This document shows, piece after piece, positions 1 through 13,100 of a stretch of 64,000 bases of DNA. The translations under genes and the position numbers were made by a program. Position 1 is the stretch's first letter. The number at the start of each line of letters is the position of its first letter. This DNA comes from Limnomonas spitsbergensis (taxonomy: Eukaryota; Chlorophyta; Chlorophyceae; Chlamydomonadales), in NCBI GenBank assembly GCA_037349105.1, contig JAYJMM010000117.1, positions 4,216,001 to 4,280,000 of the forward strand, read 5' to 3'. Under the pieces are notes generated by a model. It was not told where the DNA came from and did no database searches. It saw nothing but the letters and a program-made list of their open reading frames with translations.

Positions 1-713
1 TTATCATGTCTCGTAGTAATTTTCAGCAGACGGTGAGACTTTTTTTTCCAGGGGGGCTGGGGAACTGCATGGCTTTTGTCATTGATGTAACATTCTTGAA
101 AGCGGCAGAAAATTATTACGTCGTTCTGGCTGTGTGGGCAATCATGTGTTCGGCAGGAGGCGTAAAACGTGTGATGGGAAAGAAGGGGGGATTTTGGAAT
201 GGGAAAAAGGTCTGACAGGTATGGCAGACAGGTGTTCATCCTAGCCCTCGAGCACTGAAAACGTTGTCTGCATATTTTCACAAGGGCAAGGATAACTATC
301 CATGCCTGCCCTGATAACTTTATTCCAGCCTGTGCATGTCCTAGACGTGGGAAGTATGTGGGAAATAGTGGAGGCATTTGGCAGGGGTTACTAATACGCG
401 TCCCTGTGCCGCGCTCCCTCTCTTCAACATCCCTCCTAGCCATCCCATTTCGACCAGCCAGTGGCCCGCTCTGTGGTTCCGGAACCCACTGATTCACAAC
501 GCTTTATGTTCAGAAGCTAGGGTGCCAGGAACATGCAAAGCACAGCCAAGGTACATCAACAACCAATGCTTTATGTTCAGAAGCTAGGGTGCCAGGAACA
601 TGCAAAGCACAGCCAAGGTACATCAACAACCAATGCGAATGTATAGAACATACTTAAAGGGCCTTGATTTACCTCTCATAATATTTCCAAAATACTGGTA
701 GCCCGAGAAGGGA
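1..713. other. Intergenic DNA, no gene seen
   Basis: No open frame here has recognisable protein character. The only structure I see is the 67-bp direct duplication at 501-636, listed separately. The right part runs into the 3' end of a minus-strand LINE copy. Confidence 0.6.
501..636. repeat. Tandem duplication of a 67-bp unit
   Basis: Two copies of a 67-bp unit stand head to tail, at 501-567 and 568-634, each starting GCTTTATGTTCAGAAGC. They look identical over their length, so the duplication is recent or was made at assembly. Confidence 0.9.
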
Positions 714-2325
714 CAATGACATAATACCTCTGGGCCCTGCTCAAAAAGGCTTGGCAGCGTGGGTGCCCAACTGTCCTCTTGGGGAGAAAGAGAAAGGAAC
801 GGAAGGTAAGAGGGAAAGAAGGAGAAGAACACAAAGGAGAAAGAAATACCCCCCCCAAAAGAAAAGGCAGCTCAAAGTATCCCTGCCTCTCTCAAGCTTA
901 TTTCCCAAGAAGGCAAAGAAAAGCAACAAACTAGGCCTCAACAATGCCATCCACGTCCTCAACAAAAGTCAGAGCTTCTCACCCAAGCCTGCCCCGGTAC
1001 AGATGTTGAAAGTCTGTGGCGCCCTTTGGGGGGCCTGCCCGACCTCTCTTCCTAAGCCTCTCCTTCACGCTAGGGCACTGGAAGCAGACTGACATGCAGC
1101 GCATCCTCCACATGCTTGCCATCTCCCCTTGTCCAACACCGCTGGCAGCAGCGTGTTTCACGTTGTTGACCGCTCCGCCGTCCTCTCGTGTCATCCATGC
1201 TAACCGAACCGAACCACAGCCGTTAGTTCGCGCGCACACAAGCGCACGCCCTATTGCTGGTGCGGCTCCTAGCTTGCACCAACACGGCGCCCGCCGTAGA
1301 CTGGAACCAAGCGCGGTAGGCGGCCGCAGACCAGTGCCCGGTGGCAGGGTCCCTGCGGTCTCCTCTGCCAGTCGCCTGAAGCTGCACCGGCTGGTAGGCT
1401 GCGCCCACTAGGTGTAGCACCTCTGGGACGGGGAGCGGCTGCATGTCAGAAACTGCCTCACACAGTTTGGGGGCAGCTGCTTCATGCTCCAACTCCTTCA
1501 ATGCCTCCATCAGCTCACCGCACCATGTACGCACTCCGGTGTTCTGTCGAAGCGCGAGCTGCATGTCGGCCGCCGTGCCTACTGCCATGAGTGGGCTGTC
1601 TTGCTGTGCTGCAAGTGCCACATAGTAGAAATGGAGTACGTGCTGCCACCAATCTCGTTGTAACGGCTGGATCTGCAGCTCCCTCATGACCCCCCAGTTG
1701 GCAGCGGAGGCAGGCAGCCCCGCAGCCTGTCGCAAGTGCTGAAGTAGGCTGGACTGCATCCTGCTCCGGACGCATTGTTGCGGCCGGAGGTGACCGGTGG
1801 GCGGTGGCCCACACCACATCTCTTTAGTTGGCTGCATGCGCTGCATAGACAGCCACTAGCCAGATGCACGTAGGCAGATAATGCCTCAAACGCACCCTTG
1901 CGGCCATGCGGCAAACACGATGCAAAGCGGCAGCCAGAGGCGCCTCTCTACCTTGAATGGCCTTCCTCATGCTGCCGTTTTCGTGCTGAATGATGCCAAA
2001 TAATTTGAATTATTGGACACGCTCAAGCACTGTCCTATCCGAGCCGTTCACGCAGACATGGGCTGGCTGTCGGCGTTGCGCTACTAAGCGGCTGCCAAAC
2101 TTTAAAATCTGTCTTGCTGACGTTGACTTAAAGCTGTTTGACCGCCGCATATTCATGCAGGGCATCTAGCATGCGCTGCAGCCCTGCCAGGCTGATGGCT
2201 AGTAAATAGAGATCATCCGCATACAAGAGGCACCTGAGTCGCCGCCCTGCCCCCAGCGCAATGCCCTCTGCTGGGCACTGGGCTGCGATCTTGCCTGGCA
2301 GATCGCTGATATAGAGGCTGAAAAA
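714..2325 (-). mobile_element. LINE (non-LTR retrotransposon) copy 1, 5'-truncated and decayed
   Basis: On the minus strand the longest open stretch (1846 to 1223, 207 aa) is clearly homologous to the C-terminal part of the better preserved LINE at 33,979-36,388: both contain a VMRELQIQPLQR block and then a PLPVPEVL block. Around 979-1130 the end of the frame encodes the FQCPSVKERLR motif shared by both copies. At 2150-2322 the DNA still matches the reverse-transcriptase YADD region of the other copy, and similarity stops abruptly near 2325, as in 5' truncation. The 3' untranslated tail (714-960) is purine-rich on the + strand and recurs at three other places in the window. Frameshifts make it non-functional. 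Confidence 0.85.
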
Positions 2326-3980
2326 GCCCGTGAAGGGTTAATCATGCCTTTTGACCAGGTGTGGATTGAAAGTGGACTATTTTTTGTCGGTAAGGCTGGA
2401 TCGCTGGGACCAATACTGCATGTCACATCCTGATGCTCCCTTCCCTCTTCCACCGAATGGCAGACTCTGAAGTGGCACCTTGATACCTGAGAAGTATTAA
2501 TAGGAATGAGACTTGAGAATGTTACTAGCATTGTCGTGGCAGAGTACTGCAATAGCAGTTTCACTGCACAAGTTTAGAACGGTGCATACCCGCTGGGCCC
2601 TGTTGCACAAGTGCTGATCGACCTCTCTCCAGGATTCCTCTCTCCTGTTCACAGGGCTTGGTATCTCTAAGCTTAAGCTAAGATGCTAAGATGCTTGGTA
2701 TCCTGCTGGGGAAATACTCAGGGCCGACAATGGCCGTTGATCAGGGGTGGGCAGTCCATGCTCATAACCTTCAGATGGGAAGACTGCTCTGCCGACAATC
2801 AGGCAAGGTAGCACGATATAAATATACGATATGACTTCGTCCTCTCACCATATCATATTTAGCAGTCAAAACTACATAATGCACATAAAAAGCCCAGGCA
2901 CTTGACAGGTACTTGATAACTTGACCCCATGCACTGTAGCACATACTGGCATACATGCGTCATACAGCATGCCAACACCCCCACATGCCCCCAAGGCCCA
3001 AGGATGGCCATGCATCCATGCATCCCTACTTTCTATGCTTAATGCTCTTCGTGGCGCACAAGCATGCAACAGAAGGGCCTGCCATGGCGTTGAGCGGCCT
3101 TCATAGCCCTAGCCCCAACCCATTACTAATTTACACTACCCATTGCAATCACATGCCCAAGCTTGGGTAAGTTGATGCCAGGGGGACCCCCCTGGTTAAT
3201 GCCATATCATACCATTATGCTGATCTGATATGATGCGATGGCTCAAAATACCATATATGACTACCTCGCGTGCAGGTAAAGGACTTTGTAGCCTAAGGAA
3301 TGGCTTTGGATGAGTGGCTTGGTGGAGTTGGTAGGGGATAAACCAGTACAATCCTTTAATAGCAGGAGATATTCGAACAAAGACTAAAATCAACAGTGTC
3401 AGAGTAAGAATTACTTGCTGCTTGATTAGATCTGGAATGCCGATTGCCTTGAACTTGCTGGGTCTGCCGCTTGCATGCGACTGCCGATGGCTGGATTGCT
3501 TTGTAAAAAAATTATATGCAGATATCATATCAGACTCGATGTTAGAATGATGGTGTGCCTGGACATAGCCAAACGTCAGCTCCTAAGTCAAAATGTGAAC
3601 ACTCCCAACATACCATACGGATACCCTTAGGCAACCAGCACACAAAATACGCGTGGTGCAGGCATGTGTCATGACAGCACCCTGACGCCTGCGAATACGA
3701 ATGAAACCTTGCACAATACAAATCGGGATACCGTTCCTACTCTGGTTCCATTCGAACCACAGGGTATCTAGTTTGTTATACCCTCCTGGGTTTCCCTACC
3801 TAGCAATGCCCTCTGTTCCCCCTGACCAACTGTCTTGGTAGTTTGCTCTTGTTCTTGGGTAGGTCTTACCGACGACAATGGGCAAAAGGATTAACGCCCC
3901 TAGCATGAACAAAATGTCATCGACCTCAGGCTGTAAACTGACCTACCCTGCCTCCGGGACCCTGTCAAACCTTTTTAGGC
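2326..3980. other. Intergenic DNA, no gene seen
   Basis: Only short open frames without recognisable motifs are present. The stretch 3200-3550 is relatively AT-rich. I see no RNA gene, no clear transposon ends and no strong promoter elements. Confidence 0.5.
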
Positions 3981-4066
3981 CAATGATATTACACCTTTGG
4001 GCCCTGCTCAAAAAGGCTCGGCCGCGTGGGCGCCCAACTGTCTCGTTGGTAGGAAAAAGGAACCTT
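3981..4066 (-). mobile_element. LINE 3'-tail fragment (solo tail)
   Basis: About 85 bp match the 3' terminus of the LINE family found at 714-2325 and 33,979-36,388: the ATGAYATTACACCT end word, then GGGCCCTGCTCAAAAAGG and GCGTGGGCGCCCAACTGTC. No coding part is attached. Such a very short copy fits severe 5' truncation during target-primed reverse transcription. Confidence 0.75.
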
Positions 4067-5742
4067 TCAAGGTAATAATCGATCTAGAAGCACACCGGTA
4101 GCATGAACTAACACATTTCCAAAGAAGACCGTAGAGATCAAGCCTGGGATCAAAATCCCCCAAAGCTGGTTGCCTAGCCACCTAGCCTTGCTACCGGTAC
4201 TTGAGATCAGCAATAATGTGCGGCCCGGCGTGATCAGCACGGCTGACACCAGACGACAGCGCGGCGGTCAGCGGCGAGAGACACCGACGCTGCTGCCAAC
4301 GATGCTGGTCAAGGGGTGATAGCGAGCATGTAGAGGATGCACTACATGCTTGCTTCCAGGGCCCTGGCGTCAGCATAATTAGCATAATCCTTGTGCTTCC
4401 TAATGACCTCCTTCCCCAGGAGGCCAGGACGCCCTCTGGCCATCAACACGGAAGGGTTTGAGGGGTTTTCGTCAGTGTGCCACAACGGCACAACGGGCTG
4501 GCTGACAGGAGGTGCATGGTGTAAGGATCGAGAATGCGCTGCATCCGGGGGTATGCTTTATGGCGGGCTCTCGTTTTTTGTCTCAGTAAGATAACCAGCC
4601 AAAGTCTCAACAGCAGCAATAGCCGTAGCAGTTATTGCAGGTGTAATAGAGCCAACGGCTACCCCTTTTAGTTGAGCCAACGGGGTAGCCAGAGAAGGGA
4701 GAAGGCAGGACAGATATAATTGATTGTGCGCTGAAGCTTTCATAAACTGTTTTAGGCCGGCCTCACAACCTCTCTCTTGCAAACTCCACTTTTTGATGGT
4801 TCCTTGGAGCTCTTTTTCAATGTCAGACTTTGCCGAAGATCATGCATTGCCTACGTTACAGCATTCCAATCGTCTGGCTCAATTATGGGTTTACTTACAG
4901 TAATGCTTGTGTTTACGCCAGAGAGATTTGCGCATGGCTCCTTTCTCCCACCCCTATGTCAGCCCCTATGCCAACATGGCAGGCCAGGGGGTTCTGATGT
5001 TGACGTACGCTCTTTTTGTGTTCGAAATCAATGTTTATAGCACAAGGAATGCGTAGGTTCTCCTCTCAATCTGTGGAAAAATTTGTTTGTTTAGTTATTG
5101 ACACAGTGTAAGTATAATATATGGAGGAGATGGGGGAGATTTCCATACCTGCGCCCTATTTGCCCCCCCATTTTGAATCTCTGTCGGGGCTTCAAATCAT
5201 TTTAAGACTCGATTTGGAAAGTACCGCGGCAATTCTGCTATGAATACCCCAACATCTGGAAACCAGGGAACGGAAGAAGAAACAACTAGCACAAAAACAC
5301 GTGCGTTGCACTCATGCGTCATGACAAAAGCTCGCAACCAGATCTTCAACTCTGTATGATGGGGTATGCAAGCGTATGCAAATAGTGTTTCCTAGTGTTT
5401 CTATCCTCCCCCTCGCCTAATGATGCTAAATAAAATACTGAAGTCAAGTTCTGGCATGGCTTTACCTGTTTTAGAAACAAGGGAGGCTCCACTTGTGAAG
5501 TTTGTGAAGTTTTTACAGTCCAACAGAGCATCACACTTGATGCATGGGACATGTGCCCGTAAACCGGTACAGGCACTTGATACACTAGGACAGAAAGCGA
5601 AAACCAGTGACCCCCCTGGGCAAGCAACTAGCACACAACCACGACAGTGGCGTGGGAATGAACCCCATAGTGCAGAAGATAAGCCCCAGCCATAAAACAT
5701 GACGTGGGTGCAAAAGAGTTCGATTGAGCACCGCCTAGAGAG
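4067..5742. other. Intergenic DNA, no supported gene
   Basis: Several frames of 60-100 codons exist on both strands (for example minus 4782-4558 and plus 4777-5040), but none has a recognisable domain, splice context or codon bias, so I do not call a gene. A roughly 60-bp segment at 5494-5554 recurs at 33,645-33,702. Confidence 0.5.
5494..5554. repeat. Dispersed ~60-bp repeat, copy 1
   Basis: The segment from TTGTGAAGTTT to GATGCATGGGACATGTG has a close match at 33,645-33,702 in the same orientation. Both contain AGAGCATCACA and TTTGTGAAGTTTTT blocks. It is probably the edge of an otherwise unrecognised dispersed element. Confidence 0.75.
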
Positions 5743-6369
5743 TTAGGGGGGAGACAGGAATTTTGGCAGAGTTTTGAGATGATTCTCTCTTTTCATCATA
5801 CACTGAAAGATAAAACAACCAAATTTCTTCCAGAACACATATGCAGAATCCGCTGCATTAAGTTTGCCCCACACTCCATTTGCGTACCGTTTCATGGCCT
5901 CATCCTCGTCCTCTAGGAAATTATAGAAAGTAAGGTTAAACTGAAAACGAAGGTCTGTATAGAACGGGCAGTAAATCATGTGAAGCTCATCCTCCCGACA
6001 TTTAAGATTGCAACATCTACAAATCCTCTCGCTACGAGGCACACAGGGTTTCTCAAAGCGCCCCGTCTCAACATTCAGCCAATGCGACCCCATCCGATAC
6101 CGGGCTACAGCAAAAATAATATTAGGCTTACTCAAATTGTACCAGAATGTCTCCTGCACATCACGCTTAATTTGGAACCACTTAGAGAACGTAAACAATT
6201 TGAACCCCAAGCGTTCTGAGTCAGGAGTAGCACGTACTGACAGGGCCGTACGTGGCATGTCCCTGGAAATTTTGGAAAGCCACTGATCCCTAGCTGAATT
6301 CACAATGACCTCAATATCCAAAGAGGTATTGGCTGATGCAGTCAATAAATCAATACCCAGAGTCATCAA
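5743..6369 (-). pseudogene. Second LINE family: C-terminal reverse-transcriptase fragment
   Basis: A minus-strand frame of 208 aa reads like the carboxy-terminal region of a plant or algal non-LTR retrotransposon polyprotein. A Cys/His cluster of the zinc-knuckle kind (RICRCCNLKCRED followed by H and a further C in a YCPFY context) is preceded by a stretch that matches the region after the RT core (ARYRMGSHWLNVETGRF). It shares no obvious sequence with the other LINE copies here, so it represents a different family. No RT catalytic motif is visible and the frame opens without a supported start, so it is a truncated remnant. An ordinary zinc-binding host protein is the less likely alternative. 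Confidence 0.6.
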
Positions 6370-7121
6370 TATCGTAGACAGAAAACCAGCCCAACAAAGT
6401 ACTTGGTGGTACTAGCCTAGAACTGATCAGATCATGTGGCTATCACTCTGTGCCTGGTGCTGCCAGTGAGTCTGACTAGCGCATGCATTCAACCGAACAA
6501 GAAAGCACTTGGGGCCTTTGTTGGCCATGTCAATGGAATGTGCTTGTATGTGCATGCAAGGATGTGCATCCATGACACCATGATACGGACTTGATGCGTC
6601 TTCTCCAATCAGCTGCTTAGGTTACCCTGCAGCTGAGGAGATAGCACCTGATGACCTGATATGGTCAGGACTTTTGCAGCTGAAAAGCTAAAACAAAAAC
6701 CCTAATTTTGCAGGTTTGTCCAGGCACAGAGAGGGCAACCAAGCATGTCATGGTAGTCAGAATAAATGTTTGCATGGATCTTGACGCATCCGCCATAGCC
6801 ATAGGATCCTTGAGGGAAGCAGTCTGACAGGCCGGTAGCTGGAAGCCCGCCACTAGCAACTTGTGCTGCCTGGCATCGGCCAAAACCTCTAACCCCGAAA
6901 AAGTTATTCGCACGGAAATCAACTCACATGATACACAGACTTCAGGATCCACGAAACCACCGTGAGCTGCCGTGGACAGGGAGGAGCGAACACTCGGTCC
7001 ACACACATTTCTTATCCACACCCACACAATCCCCACACAGTTATGGGGGTAATGCCCATTCACTGTGCCCCACAGGCAGACTAAGAACAGTTCTTGACAA
7101 CTGTTGAACAGTCCTGCCATC
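6370..7121. other. Intergenic region upstream of clpC
   Basis: This holds the presumed promoter and 5' leader of the clpC gene. I see no convincing TATA box or other defined element. The minus-strand frame at 7129-6665 overlaps the clpC start and has no recognisable content. Confidence 0.5.
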
Positions 7122-10100
7122 ATGAACACTTTAAATCAGCAGCAGCGGCTGTTGGGGTCGCGCCAGGCGCAGCGCTCCCTGCTGGCGCCTTCGTCGACTT
7201 CAGCATCCAAGCCCTCTGTTTCTGGCCGACGATCCATTAAGGCGGAGGCTTCCATGGCCCCTTTCATGGGTCGGGCGATCAGCATCAAGAAAGCTTCAGC
7301 CCCTTCCGCGCGAAACTTCGCCGTCTCAAAGCGATCCAGGGCCGGTGCAGTAAAGGTTTCAGCCATGTTTGAGCGTTTCACCGAGAAGGCGATCAAGGTG
7401 GGGTAAACAAGCGCCGTCTGTGTCGGTCTGAGTCGGGGCGCCTACGACACTGTCGCAGCCACCCTTTAAAGCAAGTCGACACGTAGCGATATCGCCTCAT
7501 TATTAGAGGAGGATGAACCCAATCGTTTCAAAGAGGAGCATGTCTCATTTTTCTTAACCACACAGCACCCCACGCTGACCAGACTTCCCGTCTCTACCTA
7601 CAGGTGGTCATGCTTGCCCAGGAGGAGGCTCGCAGGCTCGGTGAGTTTTAAAGGACTGCATGTCGTGCATTGAAGAGAAGATGATGAAACGCTCTGAATT
7701 GCCTTAGGACTACACCTGACCACTCCTTTCACCCTGCCACCCCAGGTCACAACTTCGTTGGCACCGAGCAGCTGCTTTTGGGCCTTATCGGCGAAAGTGA
7801 GTCGAGCGTCCAGCCTCTCTCGGCCTTCCCATCATCATGATGAAGGCTACTTTTTGCGACTTGTCCGTGATCTGAAGCCCTAGTCGTCAGTCCACACGTT
7901 GCGGCGAATGGACGGCCACGCTCCTGTTTGCCCCGCTTCGCTTAACTACATGGTCTTACGATCGCCACAGCTCGATTGAACTGATGTCCATAGACGCACA
8001 AGATCTACCCTGTTCTCTCATCAGCATGTTGAGGCTTATTTCCAGCCGTCAGCCAGCTGTTAGATTTCATGCTATCAAGCTGTGGCTGAGTTCACCTGCA
8101 TGGAAGGGATCTTTGGTATACATGGCGTCCCCATATGCATGCCCGCATTGACTTTTTCATGTCCAAGCATGATCCCCCTCCCTGTCCTGTCCAGGCACTG
8201 GCATTGCCGCCAAGGTGTTGAAGAGCATGGGTGTGAACCTAAAGGATGCCCGTGTGGAGGTGGAGAAGATTATTGGTGAGAATTTTGTCAGATAAGAAGA
8301 CTGCCGAAGCAGGCAAGGGGATGGGGCGCTCTCAGGTCTGTTGGAGGTGTCCTGTGATGGTACAATGCATGAAAGGCCTCATCCTGGACCACGATTTTGG
8401 AATTCTCACTTCAAATATTTCACGGAGTTACTTCAGAAGCCCCTCTTGCGTAAGCTGCAATCCAACCCATCAGCAAGCCATTCACCCTGCCTCTAAACCG
8501 CAGGACGCGGCAGCGGCTTCGTTGCTGTTGAGATCCCCTTCACCCCCAGGGCTAAGCGGGTGCTGGAGATGTCCCTAGAGGAGGCCCGCCAGCTGGGTAA
8601 GTGCCAGGGTCAATCCTGGACAGCTGCTCCTTGTACCGCAGCCGCATGGTTTCTAGTGATTTGTTCAAGTCATGGCCCATGCCACCTGCTTTCGTAGGCC
8701 CTGTTGATTGTGTGTTGTAAGATGCCGTACCCTTGTCCCTACTCCTGTTGCACATCCCTCTCATTGATGCACGCCCCCCTTACCTTCTGCCCATAGGCCA
8801 CAACTACATTGGCACTGAGCACATCCTGCTGGGTTTGCTGCGAGAGGGCGAGGGCGTTGCTGCCCGCGTGCTTGAGACACTGGGTGCTGACCCTGCCAAG
8901 ATTCGCACCCAGGTGTGTGGATGCAAACGTCAGTGCATGGGACTCCTCAGAGCAATTTCAGTTCACTAAATGGGCATGATGGTTTTCTGATCTGTGGCGT
9001 GTAGCATGGCTGTGAGTTATGGGGAGAACTGGTTGTGAGGGCCTGAATGCCCCAGTCAACAAGCTACAGGGATGAGTGAAAGCCTCAAAGGACTCGCATG
9101 CGATGAAAATTGTTACGACAGTGATACCCTTTGGTCTTCATCACTGTCATGATTTGTCCTGACCCGTGTCATGCGCCATGATCAGGTGATCCGCATGGTT
9201 GGAGAGTCCCAGGAGGCGGTGGGTGCAGGCGCAGGTGCCGGTGCCTCTGCTGGCGCCAACAAGATGCCAACGCTCTCGGAGTATGGAACCAACCTCACGC
9301 AGCAGGCCCTTGAGGTGGGTGCTCTGCTTGACCCTGATGCACACTAGCATGTGATTGCTGCTTGACCCTGATGCACACTAGGATGTGATTGCTGCTTGCT
9401 CTGATGCACACCAGTATGTGAGTGCCGAAACATGCATAACCATGTCCATGGTTCCATGCACTGGAATGGGGCGTGTAGAAGCATAAAGCACTTTCGGTTT
9501 TGGTCCAATCCATTATTTTCTCCCTGACGTTGGCATGGTCTGATTTTGACCCCAGGGCAAGCTGGACCCATGCGTGGGCCGCAAGAAGCAGATTGAGCGT
9601 GTTATCCAGATTCTGGGTCGCCGCACCAAGAACAACCCTTGCCTGATTGGGGAGCCTGGTGTGGGCAAGACAGCTGTGGCCGAGGGGCTTGCTCAGCTTA
9701 TCAGCGCTGGAGATGTGCCTGAGACCATTGAGGGCAAGCAGGTGCGTCTTGTATACTTCTGGTAAGGGGCAGTGTGCTGTATTTGGAAGCTACTGTATAC
9801 CTTGCAGCCTTGTTACTCAGCTGCCCAGCGGTTTTCGAAGGAGGTGGCAGTTATGACGTACTTTGATATGGTAGTTAGCTGTGTGCTCTGATGCTGAAAG
9901 GGCATGGTTAACATGCCAATCAGGATGAAGAAGAGACTAAGCTGAAAGTACTTCCTAATTTCAATCAGATGAAGTCAAGCCCACGTCCCTGAACTGAATA
10001 GGAAATAAGTGACTGCTGGGTAATGGGGTCTTCAAGCTTGCATTTGAGTTAAATATCCACTCATCACCCTGACCATGCCCGTTTTTGAATCATGTGTAGG

Positions 10101-13100
10101 TTGTGACCTTGGACATGGGTCTGCTGGTTGCCGGCACCAAGTATCGCGGAGAGTTTGAGGAGCGCCTGAAGAAGCTGATGGATGAGATTAAGCAGAATGC
10201 AGACATCATCCTGGTAGGTTGATGGATGAGAGGTGCACTGTAAGCATGGTCATGGAGGCTGTAGCTGATTCCTAGTTCCTACACCAGCGCACATGTCATG
10301 CGGAGCATCGTGACAGGGACGTGACAATATTTTGCGCCAGCATTTTATAGTGTTGTGAATGTTGACTAAGCCTGCTGAACATGAAACCAAATGTGAACAA
10401 TGGCCACTGGTAATAATGTATGTAAAATGGCTCTGACAAACAAATTAGGAGCAACAAGGAGAAATGCCGATTTGCTGCCCAACACGTCCCTTCCTGTTGC
10501 ACTAGTTGAAATCGCCCCCTGTCTGCACTGCAGATGATTGATGAGGTCCACACCTTGATTGGTGCGGGAGCTGCTGAGGGTGCCATTGATGCCGCCAACA
10601 TCCTCAAGCCCGCGCTTGCCCGCGGAGAGCTGCAGTGCATTGGTGCCACCACCCTGGACGAGTACCGCAAGCACATTGAGAAGGACCCTGCACTGGAGCG
10701 CCGCTTCCAGCCGGTTGTGGTGCCAGAGCCCTCCATTGATGAGACGTACGAGATTCTGACAGGTGCGGTCAAATGTTGGTCATGGACAGAAGCATGTGTG
10801 GCTTGTTTGTCTGGCTTTCAGTGTTTATTGCTGCTTTTGTGGCTCAAGTTGTGTCTGAGGCAGCACCTTTTGTCCCCCAGGTCTGCGTGAGAGGTACGAG
10901 TCGCACCACAAGCTGCGGTACACTGACGAGTCCCTGATGGCCGCGGCCAAGTTCTCATCTCAGTACATCTCAGATCGCTTCCTGCCTGACAAGGTAAGTT
11001 GGGCAGAAACGTAGACAGGGTGGGGACTCCCATACCTGTTTTCTGGAAATCAAGAGAGGATCAAATCATATTTGTTCTCTTGACAGCGCTGTCGAAAAGA
11101 GGTCTCTACAACATCTGTACTAGCTGTCTGTTCACGAAATTATGTTAGCCAAGGTTTCTGTGTTAGCAGCAGCTATTTGGCCTTGCATGAGTGCTGCGCC
11201 AGAAGCCACAACATATCTCCACCACTCCCTCTGTAGGCCATTGATCTGATTGACGAGGCTGGCTCTCGCGTACGCCTACGCCACATCCAGCTGCCTGAGG
11301 AGGCCCGTGACATTGACAAGGAGCTGAAGCAGGTCATCAAGGACAAAGACGCATCAGTCCGCGGACAGGACTTCGAGAAGGCAGGCCAGCTCCGCGATAA
11401 GGAGATGGAGCTCAAGGCCAAGATCCAGGTATGTGTGTCAATCTACTACAAAATAGGCAAGGTCAGGCAATTTTTGCCTAAACCGGATTGACCCCCGGGG
11501 GGCTGGGCCCTGATGTCTTTATCTATGTGATGTTTTATGTATCATCAAATTTCACTGTCCTGGATACCTTCAACTAGGAGGCAGTCCATAATGTCTATGG
11601 TGGCCGCTCTTGCCCCGCACTGAATTCACTCCCTGAACTCCCCCCCCTCGCAGGCTGTCCTGGCTGGTGCCAAGGAGCAAAGCAAGGCCGAGGCTGACAG
11701 TGTGGAGGGTGGTGGCCCAATGGTCACGGAGCAGGACATCGCTAACATTGTGGCCCAGTGGACTGGAATCCCCATTGAGAAGGTGCGTAGTTTGATCGCA
11801 GTTTTGTTTGGTACGCGCCGAACTGTATGGAACGCATGTGCAGCTTCATTTGCGCACCATTTCTGTGAGATCATCTTGACAGCCTCTACCTCTTCTCCGT
11901 GTGCCTTACATGCTTACAACCTTCATAATGGAACCATGCAATTTTCCTAGCATGAAGGCCTGATACAATCTGTCTGCCCTGTGTCTCAGGTGTCAGCTGA
12001 TGAGACTGAGCGCCTGATCAAGATGGAGGAGGTGCTGCATGGTCGTGTTATTGGGCAGGAGGAGGCTGTCTCAGCCATTGCCCGGGCCATTAGGCGAGCA
12101 CGAGTTGGGCTCAAGAACCCCGACCGGCCCATTGCCTCGTTCATCTTCGCTGGTGGGTGTTGGGAGTTACGGCAGTCCCTAAAATGTCAGCAGAGTATGT
12201 GCCCCCATTATCCCCTGGATGCATCAGAATTGGGAGGCATCCTGAAGATGTCTCAATACTTGCAGTGTGAAGGCTTGGGCAAACAAAATGCTACCTCATA
12301 GTGCGCCCACCTGCCAGACAGCTCCTCACCTTCGTTTTGCCCATCTGGTGGTCCCTCTGTGCAGGCCCCACGGGTGTTGGCAAGTCTGAGCTAGCCAAGA
12401 CGCTGGCCAACTACTACTTTGGAAGTGAGGAGGCCATGGTGCGACTGGACATGTCAGAGTTCATGGAGAGGCACACTGTGTCCAAGCTGATTGGATCCCC
12501 ACCAGGTAGGTCTGCAGAGGAGCAGGGGGGTTGCGGATGCGCACGCCCTACAACGGTGTTTTGTTGATATTTGGACTTATACCATTGCACTCTTTACATT
12601 TTAGGTTTCAATGATGCTAGGACAATGTCTGCTTGAGGAAGTCGCTGAAGCTTCGAGTCCTAACTGTGTAGCTGCCATTCAACTGTAGCCACTGTCTAAC
12701 AGTGTCTGAACTGCTGCTCCATTTCCTCACCAGGCTATGTTGGCTACCAGGAGGGAGGTCAGCTCACTGAGGCTGTGCGCAGGCGGCCATACACTGTTGT
12801 GCTGTTTGATGAGATCGAGAAGGCACATCCGGACGTGTTCAACATGATGCTTCAGGTGAGGGTGATGTGCAAAGTGAAAAGCATGATTTCAGAAGGCTAA
12901 AGACTGATTGATTTCTTGTTGTTCTAGTCGAAAGCTGTTGTGCTTCTTCTCTTGCAAAGTGGTTTGTTTGTCACACTGACAAGGACTAACGCCTGCCATG
13001 CAGATTCTGGAGGATGGTCGCCTCACTGACAGCAAAGGTCGCACAGTTAGCTTCAAGAACACGCTGATCATCATGACATCGAACGGTAAATAATGGACAG

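Noticed and set aside
4558..5040. Two adjoining frames (minus 74 aa, plus 87 aa) as small genes
   Set aside because: No recognisable motif, and the overlap and composition look like chance frames.
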